A stretch of 64,000 nucleotides of DNA, taken from Prevotella sp. GTDB lineage: Bacteria > Bacteroidota > Bacteroidia > Bacteroidales > Muribaculaceae. This document shows, piece after piece, positions 38,002 through 45,600 of this stretch; position 1 is the stretch's first letter, and each line of letters begins with the position of its first letter. Both the position numbers and the translations under genes were made by a program. Under the pieces are notes generated by a model, which was given only the letters and a program-made list of their open reading frames with translations, did no database searches and had not been told where the DNA came from. Location: assembly GCA_023662865.1 (NCBI GenBank), contig JAMPIK010000003.1, positions 1-64,000 of the forward strand, read 5' to 3'.

Positions 38002-38082
38002 AACGCTGCGTTGACCCCATTTTTTCGAGTGTAAAAGTAAACCTCTTCAACACTCTGATTGTTTTAGGGTTAACGCAGCGTT
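38002..38082 (+). repeat. Long nested inverted repeat between degP and the first sigma gene
   Basis: A 16-nt arm (38002-38017, AACGCTGCGTTGACCC) pairs with 38067-38082 with a single G-U. Inside, GAGTGT (38027-38032) pairs with ACACTC (38050-38055). No T-run follows, so it is not a standard terminator. A smaller hairpin (CGAGAC-TAAAAA-GTTTCG, about 38090-38107) comes next. Confidence 0.7.
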
Positions 38083-38139
38083 GCCACTTCGAGACTAAAA
38101 AGTTTCGACTTCGGAGGCTGTAGTTTGTAATATTTTTAC

Positions 38140-38147
38140 TAACTTTG
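38140..38147 (+). promoter_or_regulatory. -7 promoter box (TAACTTTG) of the RpoD-like paralogue
   Basis: A perfect -7 box lies 24 bp before the ATG. The nearest TTTG (38124-38127) is only 12 bp upstream and no TTTG lies at the normal distance, unlike the neighbouring rpoD promoter, so activation may need another factor. Confidence 0.55.
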
Positions 38148-38170
38148 CACGCTTTTTCGGCTCAACCGAT

Positions 38171-39031
38171 ATGAAACAGATAAAGATAAATCCTATAATA
38201 ACAACGCGCGACAGTTACGCGCTGGACAAATACCTTCAAGAGATTGGACGTTACGAACTCCTCACCATGGACGAGGAGGTTGAACTTGCTCATCGTACTC
38301 AAAAGGGAGATGTACAAGCTCGCAATCGCCTTGTAAATGCCAATCTGAGGTTCGTAGTCTCCGTAGCCAAACAGTACCAAAATCAAGGTCTGCATCTCAC
38401 CGACCTCATTAACGAGGGGAATATCGGCCTTATTCACGCTGCGGAAAAATTTGATGAAACTCGCGGCTTCAAGTTCATCTCATACGCTGTATGGTGGATC
38501 AGACAAGCTATTCTGCAGGCTTTGGCAAAGCAGAGCCGCCTTGTACGTTTGCCCTTGAACCAAGTAGGCGACCTCGCCAAAATAAACCGCGAGATAGGAC
38601 GCTTCGAACAAGAAAACCAACGCCGCCCCACCCCGGAAGAACTTAGCTTGATGCTTGACACCCCGGCAGACAAAATCACCGATATGCTGATAGCTTCCGG
38701 ACGCCCCCTGTCAATGGACGCTCCCCTTGTAGACGGTGAAGAAACAACAATCATCAATATGCTGCCTAACGAAGACAGCACCCGAGCTGACGCTTCCCTG
38801 AATATGGAAAGCCTCTCAACCGAAGTAGACCGTGCACTCAACCAAATCTCTCCCAGAGAACGCGAAGTTTTGAAAATGTTTTTTGGCATAGGCTGCAAAG
38901 AACGCACACTTGAAGAGATTGCAATGCAATATGACCTGACCCGAGAGCGCGTACGCCAAATTAAAGAGACGGCAATTCGCAATCTGAAACGCCAGAAAAA
39001 CCAACTTTTGCAAAGCTATCTCGGCGCATAA
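38171..39031 (+). CDS. RpoD-like sigma-70 factor, diverged paralogue
   Basis: This 286-residue sigma factor has regions 1.2 ([29 protein letters not shown]), 2 ([42 protein letters not shown]), 3 and 4 ([18 protein letters not shown]...[20 protein letters not shown]). It is the same length as the gene that follows and nearly identical to it in regions 2.1-2.4. It differs in regions 3, 4.1 and the C-terminus (NQLLQSYLGA against [10 protein letters not shown]). Compared with Bacteroides sigma-ABfr from memory, the downstream copy is the canonical primary factor, so this is probably a group 2 alternative sigma. A terminator separates the two genes. Confidence 0.9.
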   Translation: MKQIKINPIITTRDSYALDKYLQEIGRYELLTMDEEVELAHRTQKGDVQARNRLVNANLRFVVSVAKQYQNQGLHLTDLINEGNIGLIHAAEKFDETRGFKFISYAVWWIRQAILQALAKQSRLVRLPLNQVGDLAKINREIGRFEQENQRRPTPEELSLMLDTPADKITDMLIASGRPLSMDAPLVDGEETTIINMLPNEDSTRADASLNMESLSTEVDRALNQISPREREVLKMFFGIGCKERTLEEIAMQYDLTRERVRQIKETAIRNLKRQKNQLLQSYLGA

Positions 39032-39036
39032 CCAAC

Positions 39037-39077
39037 AGCCCGGCGCTCACAATTTGAAAAGCCGGGCTACCCCTTTT
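39037..39077 (+). terminator. Terminator between the two sigma genes
   Basis: AGCCCGGC (39037-39044) pairs with GCCGGGCT (39061-39068), followed shortly by CCCCTTTT. The U-run is weak. Confidence 0.6.
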
Positions 39078-39120
39078 ATAAGCAAAATTTTGTTAATGAT
39101 TTGAAAAATAAGACCAAACA

Positions 39121-39152
39121 TTTGCTTTATCCGATTTTTTTTACTAACTTTG
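39121..39152 (+). promoter_or_regulatory. Primary-sigma promoter of rpoD
   Basis: TTTG (39121-39124), a 20-bp spacer and TAACTTTG (39145-39152) form a near-perfect Bacteroidetes promoter 22 bp before the rpoD ATG. Confidence 0.8.
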
Positions 39153-39174
39153 CATATATTTTGCACAGCCACCT

Positions 39175-40035
39175 ATGAGACAACTTAAAATTACCAAGTC
39201 AATCACTAACCGAGAGAGTGCCTCTCTTGACAAATATCTGCAAGAGATAGGTCGTGAAGAATTAATCTCGGTAAGCGAAGAAGTGGAATTGGCTCAACGT
39301 ATCAAAAAAGGCGATCACGCCGCTCTTGAAAAGCTAACCAAAGCCAACCTTCGTTTTGTGGTGTCAGTTGCCAAGCAATATCAGAACCAAGGGCTCAGCC
39401 TCCCCGACCTCATCAACGAAGGAAACCTCGGCCTTATTCGCGCCGCTCAAAAGTTTGATGAAACCCGAGGCTTCAAATTCATATCATACGCCGTATGGTG
39501 GATTCGTCAATCCATTCTGCAAGCACTCGCAGAGCAAAGCCGCATTGTGCGCCTTCCCCTCAATCAGGTAGGATCGCTTAATAAAATCAGCAAGGAACTC
39601 TCTAAATTCGAACAGGAAAATGAACGGCGCCCCTCGGCTGAAGAATTGGCGGAACGCCTTGATATCCCCGTTGACAAAATTTCAGATACACTGAAAGTCT
39701 CCGGTCGTCATATTTCGGTTGATGCTCCTTTTGTTGACGGTGAAGACAACTCTCTTCTCGATGTGTTGCCCAACGATGACAGCCCCATGGCCGACTCCAC
39801 CTTGAATCAGGAGAGCCTCTCAAAAGAAGTGGACAGAGCCTTGCGCCAACTCTATGACCGCGAACGCGAAATCCTCAAAATGTTTTTCGGTATCGGTTGT
39901 CAGGAAATGACTCTTGAAGAAATCGGAGCAAAATTTGACCTCACGAGAGAGAGAGTACGCCAAATCAAAGAGAAGGCAATTCGCAGACTGAAAGGGCAGA
40001 AAAGCAAACTTTTAAAAAGCTATCTCGGCAGTTAA
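39175..40035 (+). CDS. rpoD: RNA polymerase primary sigma factor (sigma-ABfr type)
   Basis: This 286-residue primary sigma factor begins [30 protein letters not shown] and ends KLLKSYLGS, the hallmarks of the Bacteroidetes housekeeping sigma that recognises TTTG/TAnnTTTG. It lacks region 1.1 and the large non-conserved insert. Region 2.4 ([28 protein letters not shown]) and region 4.2 ([26 protein letters not shown]) are intact. It has its own promoter and is preceded by a same-length paralogue. The next gene, 28 bp later, encodes an outer-membrane protein. Confidence 0.95.
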   Translation: MRQLKITKSITNRESASLDKYLQEIGREELISVSEEVELAQRIKKGDHAALEKLTKANLRFVVSVAKQYQNQGLSLPDLINEGNLGLIRAAQKFDETRGFKFISYAVWWIRQSILQALAEQSRIVRLPLNQVGSLNKISKELSKFEQENERRPSAEELAERLDIPVDKISDTLKVSGRHISVDAPFVDGEDNSLLDVLPNDDSPMADSTLNQESLSKEVDRALRQLYDREREILKMFFGIGCQEMTLEEIGAKFDLTRERVRQIKEKAIRRLKGQKSKLLKSYLGS

Positions 40036-40063
40036 ACCCTCTCCAAGATAAACAAAGATTGTT

Positions 40064-40732
40064 ATGGCAACAATGATAAAGACTATCGTGGCAACCTGTC
40101 TGTGTACAGGTATAGCCATACTGAGTATGAAAGCCCCTGCAACTAATGTTGCGGAGGCTTCTGATATTTTTGCGAAACCGGCCAACGAGCAGGTCGCCCA
40201 TATGGACACCATAACACATTCACCGAATGCAACCATAGATGAGACACTGTTGCCTGTAAAGAAAAAGTCCACCTTGCGCCGACACTTTACATGGGGTCTT
40301 GACATAGGTGCGTCAATAGACTTGAGCGGCGAAGATATGTCTACCTTTGATGCAGAAACATATTTCGGCTACAAAGGCACATGGATACGCACAGCCGCAC
40401 TTGGTGCCGGCATACACAAAGCGTTTGGCAACAAGTACACTTTCATACCTCTCTTCGGCATTGTGCGCACCTCATTCCGAAGTAAGCCTTCATTGCTCTT
40501 TTTCGAGTTCAAAGCAGGATACTCTTTCAATACCCTCTCCGACTCCGGCTCCTTCGGCGGTGCTTACGGCTCATTGGGTCTGGGTATCAATCTGGCTATG
40601 AGCAAAAGCATACAGAGCCATATAATACTGGCTTACAGCTACTACACCTTGCGCAAAGCCACCGACTTGGATATTCCCTACTCCGGCGACAACATTAACT
40701 ACGCATCGCTTAAGTTTGGCGTGAATTTCTAA
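40064..40732 (+). CDS. Putative small outer-membrane beta-barrel protein
   Basis: I do not recognise a named family for this 222-residue protein. An N-terminal signal-like hydrophobic segment (MIKTIVATCLCTGIAILSMKAPA) is followed by a polar linker to about residue 75. Eight or so amphipathic beta-strands with alternating aromatic and Gly residues come next (FTWGLDIGASIDL, YGSLGLGINLAMS, HIILAYSYYTL), ending in ...LKFGVNF with a C-terminal Phe. Such an ending is the usual assembly signal of outer-membrane barrels. It starts 28 bp after rpoD and may be read from the same transcript. Confidence 0.7.
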   Translation: MATMIKTIVATCLCTGIAILSMKAPATNVAEASDIFAKPANEQVAHMDTITHSPNATIDETLLPVKKKSTLRRHFTWGLDIGASIDLSGEDMSTFDAETYFGYKGTWIRTAALGAGIHKAFGNKYTFIPLFGIVRTSFRSKPSLLFFEFKAGYSFNTLSDSGSFGGAYGSLGLGINLAMSKSIQSHIILAYSYYTLRKATDLDIPYSGDNINYASLKFGVNF

Positions 40733-40780
40733 CAATCATAAAAAATCACATCGGATAGCGGCAGTATAAAATTTTTTTTG

Positions 40781-40788
40781 TAACTTTG
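40781..40788 (+). promoter_or_regulatory. -7 promoter box (TAACTTTG) of tRNA-Pro
   Basis: A perfect TAnnTTTG ends 11 bp before the tRNA 5' end, as expected for a near-leaderless tRNA transcript. No TTTG sits at -33. Confidence 0.6.
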
Positions 40789-40799
40789 CACTTGAAAAT

Positions 40800-40873
40800 C
40801 GGGGCGTAGCGCAGTCCGGTAGCGCACCTGGTTTGGGACCAGGTGGTCGCAGGTTCGAATCCTGTCACCCCGA
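40800..40873 (+). tRNA. tRNA-Pro (anticodon TGG)
   Basis: A 74-nt cloverleaf: acceptor CGGGGCG/CACCCCG with discriminator A; D arm GCGC-AGTCCGGTA-GCGC; anticodon stem-loop CCTGG-TTTGGGA-CCAGG giving TGG; variable loop TGGTC; T arm GCAGG-TTCGAAT-CCTGT. The acceptor has a C6-A67 mismatch. CCA is not encoded. Confidence 0.96.
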
Positions 40874-40887
40874 CAAATAACAACCAG

Positions 40888-40923
40888 GGTGTATCAATAA
40901 CACGTTTTGATACACCTTTTTTT
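40888..40923 (+). terminator. Terminator of tRNA-Pro
   Basis: A perfect 10-bp stem (GGTGTATCAA at 40888-40897, TTGATACACC at 40907-40916) runs directly into seven T. It ends only 33 bp before the next sigma-factor gene. Confidence 0.9.
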
Positions 40924-40956
40924 ATTAGACCGGTTCATATTAGACCCACATCCAAA

Positions 40957-41529
40957 ATGGACACCGAACAGCTGAAAACCGATGAGAAAAAACTTGTGGC
41001 CGAACTTCAAGACCCGAAGCTCGCACGGCAAGCTTTTAATCGTCTTATGCAAGCCTACGGTGAGCAAATTTATTGGCAAATAAGGAAAATGGTGGTAAGT
41101 CACGAGGATGCGGACGACTTGTTGCAAAACACTTTCTTGAAGGCGTGGAACAACCTGCACAACTTCAGAGGGGACGCGAAGCTCTCGACATGGCTATACA
41201 AAATTGCAGTAAACGAAAGTATAAATTTCCTTAATAAGGAGCGTAAAAATCAAGCCGTCCGTTCTGATACGGAGGATGAAAACGACAGCTTCTTGATACG
41301 CAATCTCCAAGCTGACGAATACTTTGACGGCGATGAGCTGCAAATCCAACTGCAACAGGCAATCGCCTCATTGCCGGAAAAACAGCGACTCGTCTTCAAT
41401 ATGCGATACTTTGATGATATGAAGTATGAGCAAATATCTGAAATATTAGGCACTTCAGTCGGTGCACTGAAAGCGAATTATCATCATGCAGTAAAAAAAA
41501 TTGAAGAATACATTACAGCTCTCGACTAA
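40957..41529 (+). CDS. ECF-type sigma-70 family factor
   Basis: I start this 190-residue protein at 40957 (MDTEQLKTDEKKLVAEL), because the longer frame runs back through the tRNA and its terminator. Region 2 is YGEQIYWQIRKMVVSHEDADDLLQNTFLKAWNNLHNFRGDAKLSTWLYKIAVNE (residues about 33-90), and region 4 is LPEKQRLVFNMRYFDDMKYEQISEILGTSVGALKANYHHAVKKI. There is no anti-sigma gene beside it; lon follows after 84 bp. Orphan ECF factors of this type occur widely in Bacteroidetes. The stress signal, if any, is unknown. Confidence 0.92.
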   Translation: MDTEQLKTDEKKLVAELQDPKLARQAFNRLMQAYGEQIYWQIRKMVVSHEDADDLLQNTFLKAWNNLHNFRGDAKLSTWLYKIAVNESINFLNKERKNQAVRSDTEDENDSFLIRNLQADEYFDGDELQIQLQQAIASLPEKQRLVFNMRYFDDMKYEQISEILGTSVGALKANYHHAVKKIEEYITALD

Positions 41530-41540
41530 GAGAGTGTTTA

Positions 41541-41569
41541 TGGCACAATTTTTGTTTACCTACTCGGTG
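41541..41569 (+). promoter_or_regulatory. Sigma-54-like -24/-12 element upstream of lon
   Basis: TGGCACAATTTTTGTT (41541-41556) fits TGGCACG-N4-TTGCW, with GG-N10-GT in place of GG-N10-GC. CTCGGTG follows at 41563-41569. The same arrangement with identical spacing occurs upstream of htpG (59619-59647). No primary TTTG/TAnnTTTG promoter is seen here. Confidence 0.55.
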
Positions 41570-41613
41570 CATTTGGGTTAACATAAAAACAGCTTATATA
41601 TACGGCTCATAAA

Positions 41614-44322
41614 ATGGCAAAGAAGAAATCTGACAATATAATCGACAATGACATAAACACTGCTGAATATCCGAATATTCCGCCAACGGACAACGACAAG
41701 GAAACTGCGCAACGTGCAAAGGGTAACAACAATGTAGCAGAAGACATGGACGCATACGATGCCGAGGAATTTATCAGCAAGCACAAGAATTTCGACAAGA
41801 TAATCACTCTCATAACCGATGGCATGATTGTCTTTCCCGGAATGTCAATTCCGCTTTCGTTCAACGACCGATCGCAGATTGATGCGGCAATGGAAGCATA
41901 CCAAAGCAAGCAACTCATCTTTTTGATAAGTCACAAAATGACGGGCAATCCGGCCGACGAAATAATTGGTAAATCTGAAAATGAATTGGAGGAGCCGATA
42001 ATCACGGAACGTGAGTTTCAAGAGATGATTGAAACTGCCGACTTTGAGCAATCAATAATGGGACTTTCGGTTGAAGAAACCGCAAAGTATCGTAAACTGT
42101 CGGCGGCAGACAAAAAGAAATACCTCGCCGAACTCACCTACAATGTCGGAACACTGGCGCGTATCTTCAGAGTTGAAGATACAAAAGATGGCAAGGAATT
42201 CTTCTTTCATACGTTCAATGCAGCGGAGCTGAAAAAGTATGTTTCTACAACTCCCCGGCTTAAAGCCAACGTAAAGGTACTTCCTGAATTTTATCCGGAA
42301 GACAAGGACATGGAAGTGCCTGTTATGATGCACGAAATCCAAAATACCTATAAACATATTCTGGACACCATAGGTATGGAAGAGGCACACAACGTACTCA
42401 AGTCGCTTAACGAACTCACACACCCGCTGGCCAAGATGAATTTTATTTCAATAAATTCACCGTTGGACACTGCGAGCCGGCAGGATTTACTTCAAACCCG
42501 TTCAATAAAAGAGCGTATTCAAAAATTGGCATTAGCTCTCAATATATCAGCCCAACTTGTTGATCTGAAAGCTAAAATTGCGCAAAAGACATCGCAAGTT
42601 CTTACTCAGCAGCAGAAGGAGCACTTCTTGCGCCAGCAAATTAACGCCATGCAGGAAGAAATCGGCGGAGGCTCCATTGAAGATGAAGAGATGGACGAAC
42701 TGGAAGCTCGCGCCGAAAAAATGAATTGGAGCCAAGAGGTACGCACCCACTTTGACAAGGAGATGCGTAAACTTGAACGTTTTAACGCCTCCAGCCCCGA
42801 ATATGGTATTCAGTATGGATATCTGGAGACAATGCTCAACCTCCCCTGGAACGTATTCTCCACAGATAATTTCGACATACCGACCATTGAGCAGCAGCTT
42901 GAAAAAGACCACTACGGACTTGAAAAAGTGAAAGAACGCATCATAGAGCATGTGGCAGTAATGAAGTTGCGCGGAGATATGAAAGCACCGATAATGTGTT
43001 TGTACGGTCCTCCGGGAGTGGGAAAAACTTCTTTGGGCAAAAGTATTGCCGAAGCTCTCGGTCGCAAATATGTGCGAATTGCATTGGGAGGTGTACACGA
43101 TGAATCTGAAATTCGCGGACACCGACGCACATACGTTGGTGCAATGCCTGGTCGCATAATCGCTTCTTTGGAAAAGGCCGGTTCTTCAAACCCGGTTTTT
43201 GTGCTTGATGAAATAGACAAAATAGGCCGTGACATAAAAGGCGACCCCTCAACGGCGTTGCTTGAAGTGTTGGACCCGGAACAAAACGACAAATTCCACG
43301 ATAATTATCTGGATATTGATTACGACTTGTCCAAAATTCTTTTCATCACTACTGCCAACAGCCTCGACACAATCTCTCGTCCGCTGCTTGACCGCATGGA
43401 GATAATCGAGATTACCGGCTACGTAGCCGATGAGAAAGTTGCCATTGCCAAGAAACATCTTATTCCCAAGATTCTTAAGGAACATGGGCTGGATGCCGAA
43501 GAACTGACTTTTGACGAAGCCGCCCTGCGCAATATTATAGAAAGCTATACTCGCGAAAGCGGCGTACGAGGCCTTGAGAAAACATTGGCCAAGGCTGTGC
43601 GTAAGCTCGCGGTACGCAAGGCCCGCGGTGAGGAAATACAATCTGTCATAACAAAAAGCGATGTACACGAATTGCTTGGCAATGAGAAAGTTCACCCCGA
43701 TATTTGGGAAAACGATATGCCGGCCGGAGTAGCTACCGGGCTTGCATGGACTGCCGTCGGAGGTGAAATATTGTTTATTGAAACCTCCCTGACGCCGAGC
43801 AAAGTACCCAAACTTACCCTTACCGGACAACTTGGCGATGTGATGAAAGAGTCGGCGGCTTTGGCCATGGAGTACCTTAAAAGCCACTCTTCACTGCTCA
43901 GAGTGGATTCGGCATTGTTCGACTCCTACAATGTACACCTCCATGTACCGGAAGGGGCAATTCCCAAAGACGGGCCTTCTGCCGGCATTACGATGACAAC
44001 CGCCTTGGCATCGGCCTTCACGCGCCGAAAAATCAAACCTCGTTTGGCCATGACCGGTGAAATCACCCTGCGCGGCAAGGTGCTTCCCGTAGGCGGAATC
44101 AAGGAAAAAATACTTGCGGCAAAACGCGCCGGCTGCGACATCATAATGATGAGCAGCGAAAACAAGAACGATGTTCAGGAGATTAAAGCCGAATACCTTG
44201 ATGGTTTGCAATTCCATTACGTTGATAAAATCAGCCAAGTGCTTGACTTTGCATTAACCGATGAAATCGACTCTTCACTGCCGGAATTGAAAGTCCTTCC
44301 GCCGCAACCAAAAGAAAAGTAA
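41614..44322 (+). CDS. lon: ATP-dependent protease Lon
   Basis: This 902-residue AAA+ protease degrades misfolded and regulatory proteins. An acidic N-terminal extension of about 60 residues precedes the LON substrate-binding domain. The ATPase has Walker A GPPGVGKT (about 465-472) and Walker [12 protein letters not shown]. The proteolytic dyad is Ser789 (DGPSAG) and Lys832 (GGIKEK), spaced 43 residues as in E. coli Lon. It is roughly 100 residues longer than E. coli Lon, mainly at the N-terminus and at the Pro/Lys C-terminal tail. It sits between two orphan ECF sigma genes. The upstream element shared with htpG suggests heat-shock control. Confidence 0.96.
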   Translation: MAKKKSDNIIDNDINTAEYPNIPPTDNDKETAQRAKGNNNVAEDMDAYDAEEFISKHKNFDKIITLITDGMIVFPGMSIPLSFNDRSQIDAAMEAYQSKQLIFLISHKMTGNPADEIIGKSENELEEPIITEREFQEMIETADFEQSIMGLSVEETAKYRKLSAADKKKYLAELTYNVGTLARIFRVEDTKDGKEFFFHTFNAAELKKYVSTTPRLKANVKVLPEFYPEDKDMEVPVMMHEIQNTYKHILDTIGMEEAHNVLKSLNELTHPLAKMNFISINSPLDTASRQDLLQTRSIKERIQKLALALNISAQLVDLKAKIAQKTSQVLTQQQKEHFLRQQINAMQEEIGGGSIEDEEMDELEARAEKMNWSQEVRTHFDKEMRKLERFNASSPEYGIQYGYLETMLNLPWNVFSTDNFDIPTIEQQLEKDHYGLEKVKERIIEHVAVMKLRGDMKAPIMCLYGPPGVGKTSLGKSIAEALGRKYVRIALGGVHDESEIRGHRRTYVGAMPGRIIASLEKAGSSNPVFVLDEIDKIGRDIKGDPSTALLEVLDPEQNDKFHDNYLDIDYDLSKILFITTANSLDTISRPLLDRMEIIEITGYVADEKVAIAKKHLIPKILKEHGLDAEELTFDEAALRNIIESYTRESGVRGLEKTLAKAVRKLAVRKARGEEIQSVITKSDVHELLGNEKVHPDIWENDMPAGVATGLAWTAVGGEILFIETSLTPSKVPKLTLTGQLGDVMKESAALAMEYLKSHSSLLRVDSALFDSYNVHLHVPEGAIPKDGPSAGITMTTALASAFTRRKIKPRLAMTGEITLRGKVLPVGGIKEKILAAKRAGCDIIMMSSENKNDVQEIKAEYLDGLQFHYVDKISQVLDFALTDEIDSSLPELKVLPPQPKEK

Positions 44323-44344
44323 TGATCCGAATATTCAAATCAGC

Positions 44345-44384
44345 AATAAATCAGAGGCCACTTTTGGCTTCTGATTTATTGTTT
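44345..44384 (+). terminator. Terminator of lon
   Basis: A 15-bp stem (44345-44359 with 44366-44380, one G-U) contains AATAAATCAGA and TCTGATTTATT. Its AT-rich downstream arm ends in TTTATTGTTT. Confidence 0.7.
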
Positions 44385-44529
44385 ACAGGCTCACCGGAAT
44401 TGTTTTTTCGGCTAAAATTATAAAAAAAACATTTTTTTTGAAAAAAATTATATTCGCGGTGAACTTTTATGTTCGTACATATGTTTATAGAGTGTAATTC
44501 AAATCCAAATCACAATAATCTCTACAACT

Positions 44530-45036
44530 ATGAGTGCAAAAGAAGCTTTTAAAAAACGTCTGCTTGGTTTACAAGGCAATTTGTTGAGTTTTGCTTATCA
44601 GCTTACAACTAATCGTGAACAAGCCGAAGATTTGCTGCAAGACACAACCCTCAAGGCTCTTGACAATGAAGAAAAATACGTGGACAACGTAAACTTCAAG
44701 GGCTGGATATTCACAATCATGCGCAATATCTTCATCAACAACTATCGCCAGACTGTACGCAAAGCCACAGTAATAGATCAGACTGAAGACCTGTATCATC
44801 TAAATATAAGTCAGGACAGCGGTCTTAACACACCCGACGGTTCAATCGCCGTAAAAGAAATCAGCCGTGCAATCAACTCATTCAGCGATGAATACCGCGT
44901 GCCGTTCTCAATGCACGTAGCCGGCTATAAATATCAGGAGATAGCAGAAAAAATGAATTTGCCGCTTGGCACTGTGAAGAGCCGTATCTTCTTCGCACGC
45001 CAGAGATTGCAAACTATGCTGAAAGACTACAGATAA
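44530..45036 (+). CDS. ECF-type RNA polymerase sigma factor
   Basis: This 168-residue ECF sigma factor has region 2 NLLSFAYQLTTNREQAEDLLQDTTLKAL with FKGWIFTIMRNIFINNYR, and region 4 FSDEYRVPFSMHVAGYKYQEIAEKMNLPLGTVKSRIFFARQRL. It belongs to the numerous Bacteroidetes ECF factors that often have no anti-sigma partner; none is present here. The 208 bp upstream are AT-rich with GAAC-N6-GTTC (44461-44474), a possible autoregulatory site, but no clear TAnnTTTG box. A terminator follows about 100 bp after the stop. Confidence 0.92.
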   Translation: MSAKEAFKKRLLGLQGNLLSFAYQLTTNREQAEDLLQDTTLKALDNEEKYVDNVNFKGWIFTIMRNIFINNYRQTVRKATVIDQTEDLYHLNISQDSGLNTPDGSIAVKEISRAINSFSDEYRVPFSMHVAGYKYQEIAEKMNLPLGTVKSRIFFARQRLQTMLKDYR

Positions 45037-45131
45037 TCTTTCACCTCCCTGTCTTTGTCTCCTTAATCTTAAAAATACAACGTTTATTAAAAGCAAACGA
45101 CTGAGAAATTGGAGATTATTTTGAATTTAAA

Positions 45132-45167
45132 AAACCTGTAAAGCATAATTGCTTCGCAGGTTTTTTT
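45132..45167 (+). terminator. Terminator downstream of the ECF sigma gene
   Basis: AAACCTG pairs with CAGGTTT around an inner AAGCA/TGCTT stem, followed by seven T (45161-45167). Confidence 0.85.
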
Positions 45168-45186
45168 ATGTAGTTCGGCTCTCAAT

Positions 45187-45225
45187 AAACAAAGGACAAT
45201 GCTGCTCTTGCATTGTCCTTTGTTT
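45187..45225. terminator. Second hairpin, 16-bp perfect stem, before convergent trxA
   Basis: A perfect 16-bp inverted repeat (45187-45202 with 45210-45225, 7-nt loop) lies between convergent genes. It probably terminates trxA on the minus strand and backs up the upstream terminator. Confidence 0.7.
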
Positions 45226-45253
45226 GTTATCGAGAAGGAAGAAACTCTGAAAA

Positions 45254-45550
45254 TCAATAATATTTTTGGAGTTCGGCTTCCAAGTCGGCTGCCGGAGTTA
45301 CTCCGGAGTTACGCCATTTCATCTCGCCCTTTTTGAAAATCATCAATGTAGGAACTGAACGCACATTGAAATGAGCGGCAAGTGCCTGATTTTTATCTAT
45401 ATCAACAGTCAGTACACGAGCTTTGCCCTCAACCTTACCGCTTAGTTCTTCAAGAATCGGATGCATCATTTTGCACGGTCCGCACCATGTTGCGAAGAAA
45501 TCAACGAGTACCGGTGTTTCCGAATTAATTATATCTGCAAATTTTTCCAT
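45254..45550 (-). CDS. trxA: Thioredoxin
   Basis: A 98-residue cytoplasmic thioredoxin. The redox centre Cys23-Gly-Pro-Cys26 is in FFATWCGPCKMM, cis-proline is in VRSVPTLMIF, and the buried Asp of VLVDFF is present. It reduces protein disulfides, ribonucleotide reductase and peroxiredoxins. It lies 50 bp downstream of uvrA on the same strand and may be co-transcribed with it. A strong inverted repeat closes the unit. Confidence 0.96.
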   Translation of the reverse strand: MEKFADIINSETPVLVDFFATWCGPCKMMHPILEELSGKVEGKARVLTVDIDKNQALAAHFNVRSVPTLMIFKKGEMKWRNSGVTPAADLEAELQKYY

Positions 45551-45600
45551 AGTAAATTAAGTTTATTTCTACTATATAACACATTTGCAGATAATAAGGT

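Noticed and set aside
40843..40956. Upstream extension of the ECF sigma gene into tRNA-Pro
   Set aside because: The frame runs through the tRNA T arm and its terminator; the ATG at 40957 matches the family start.
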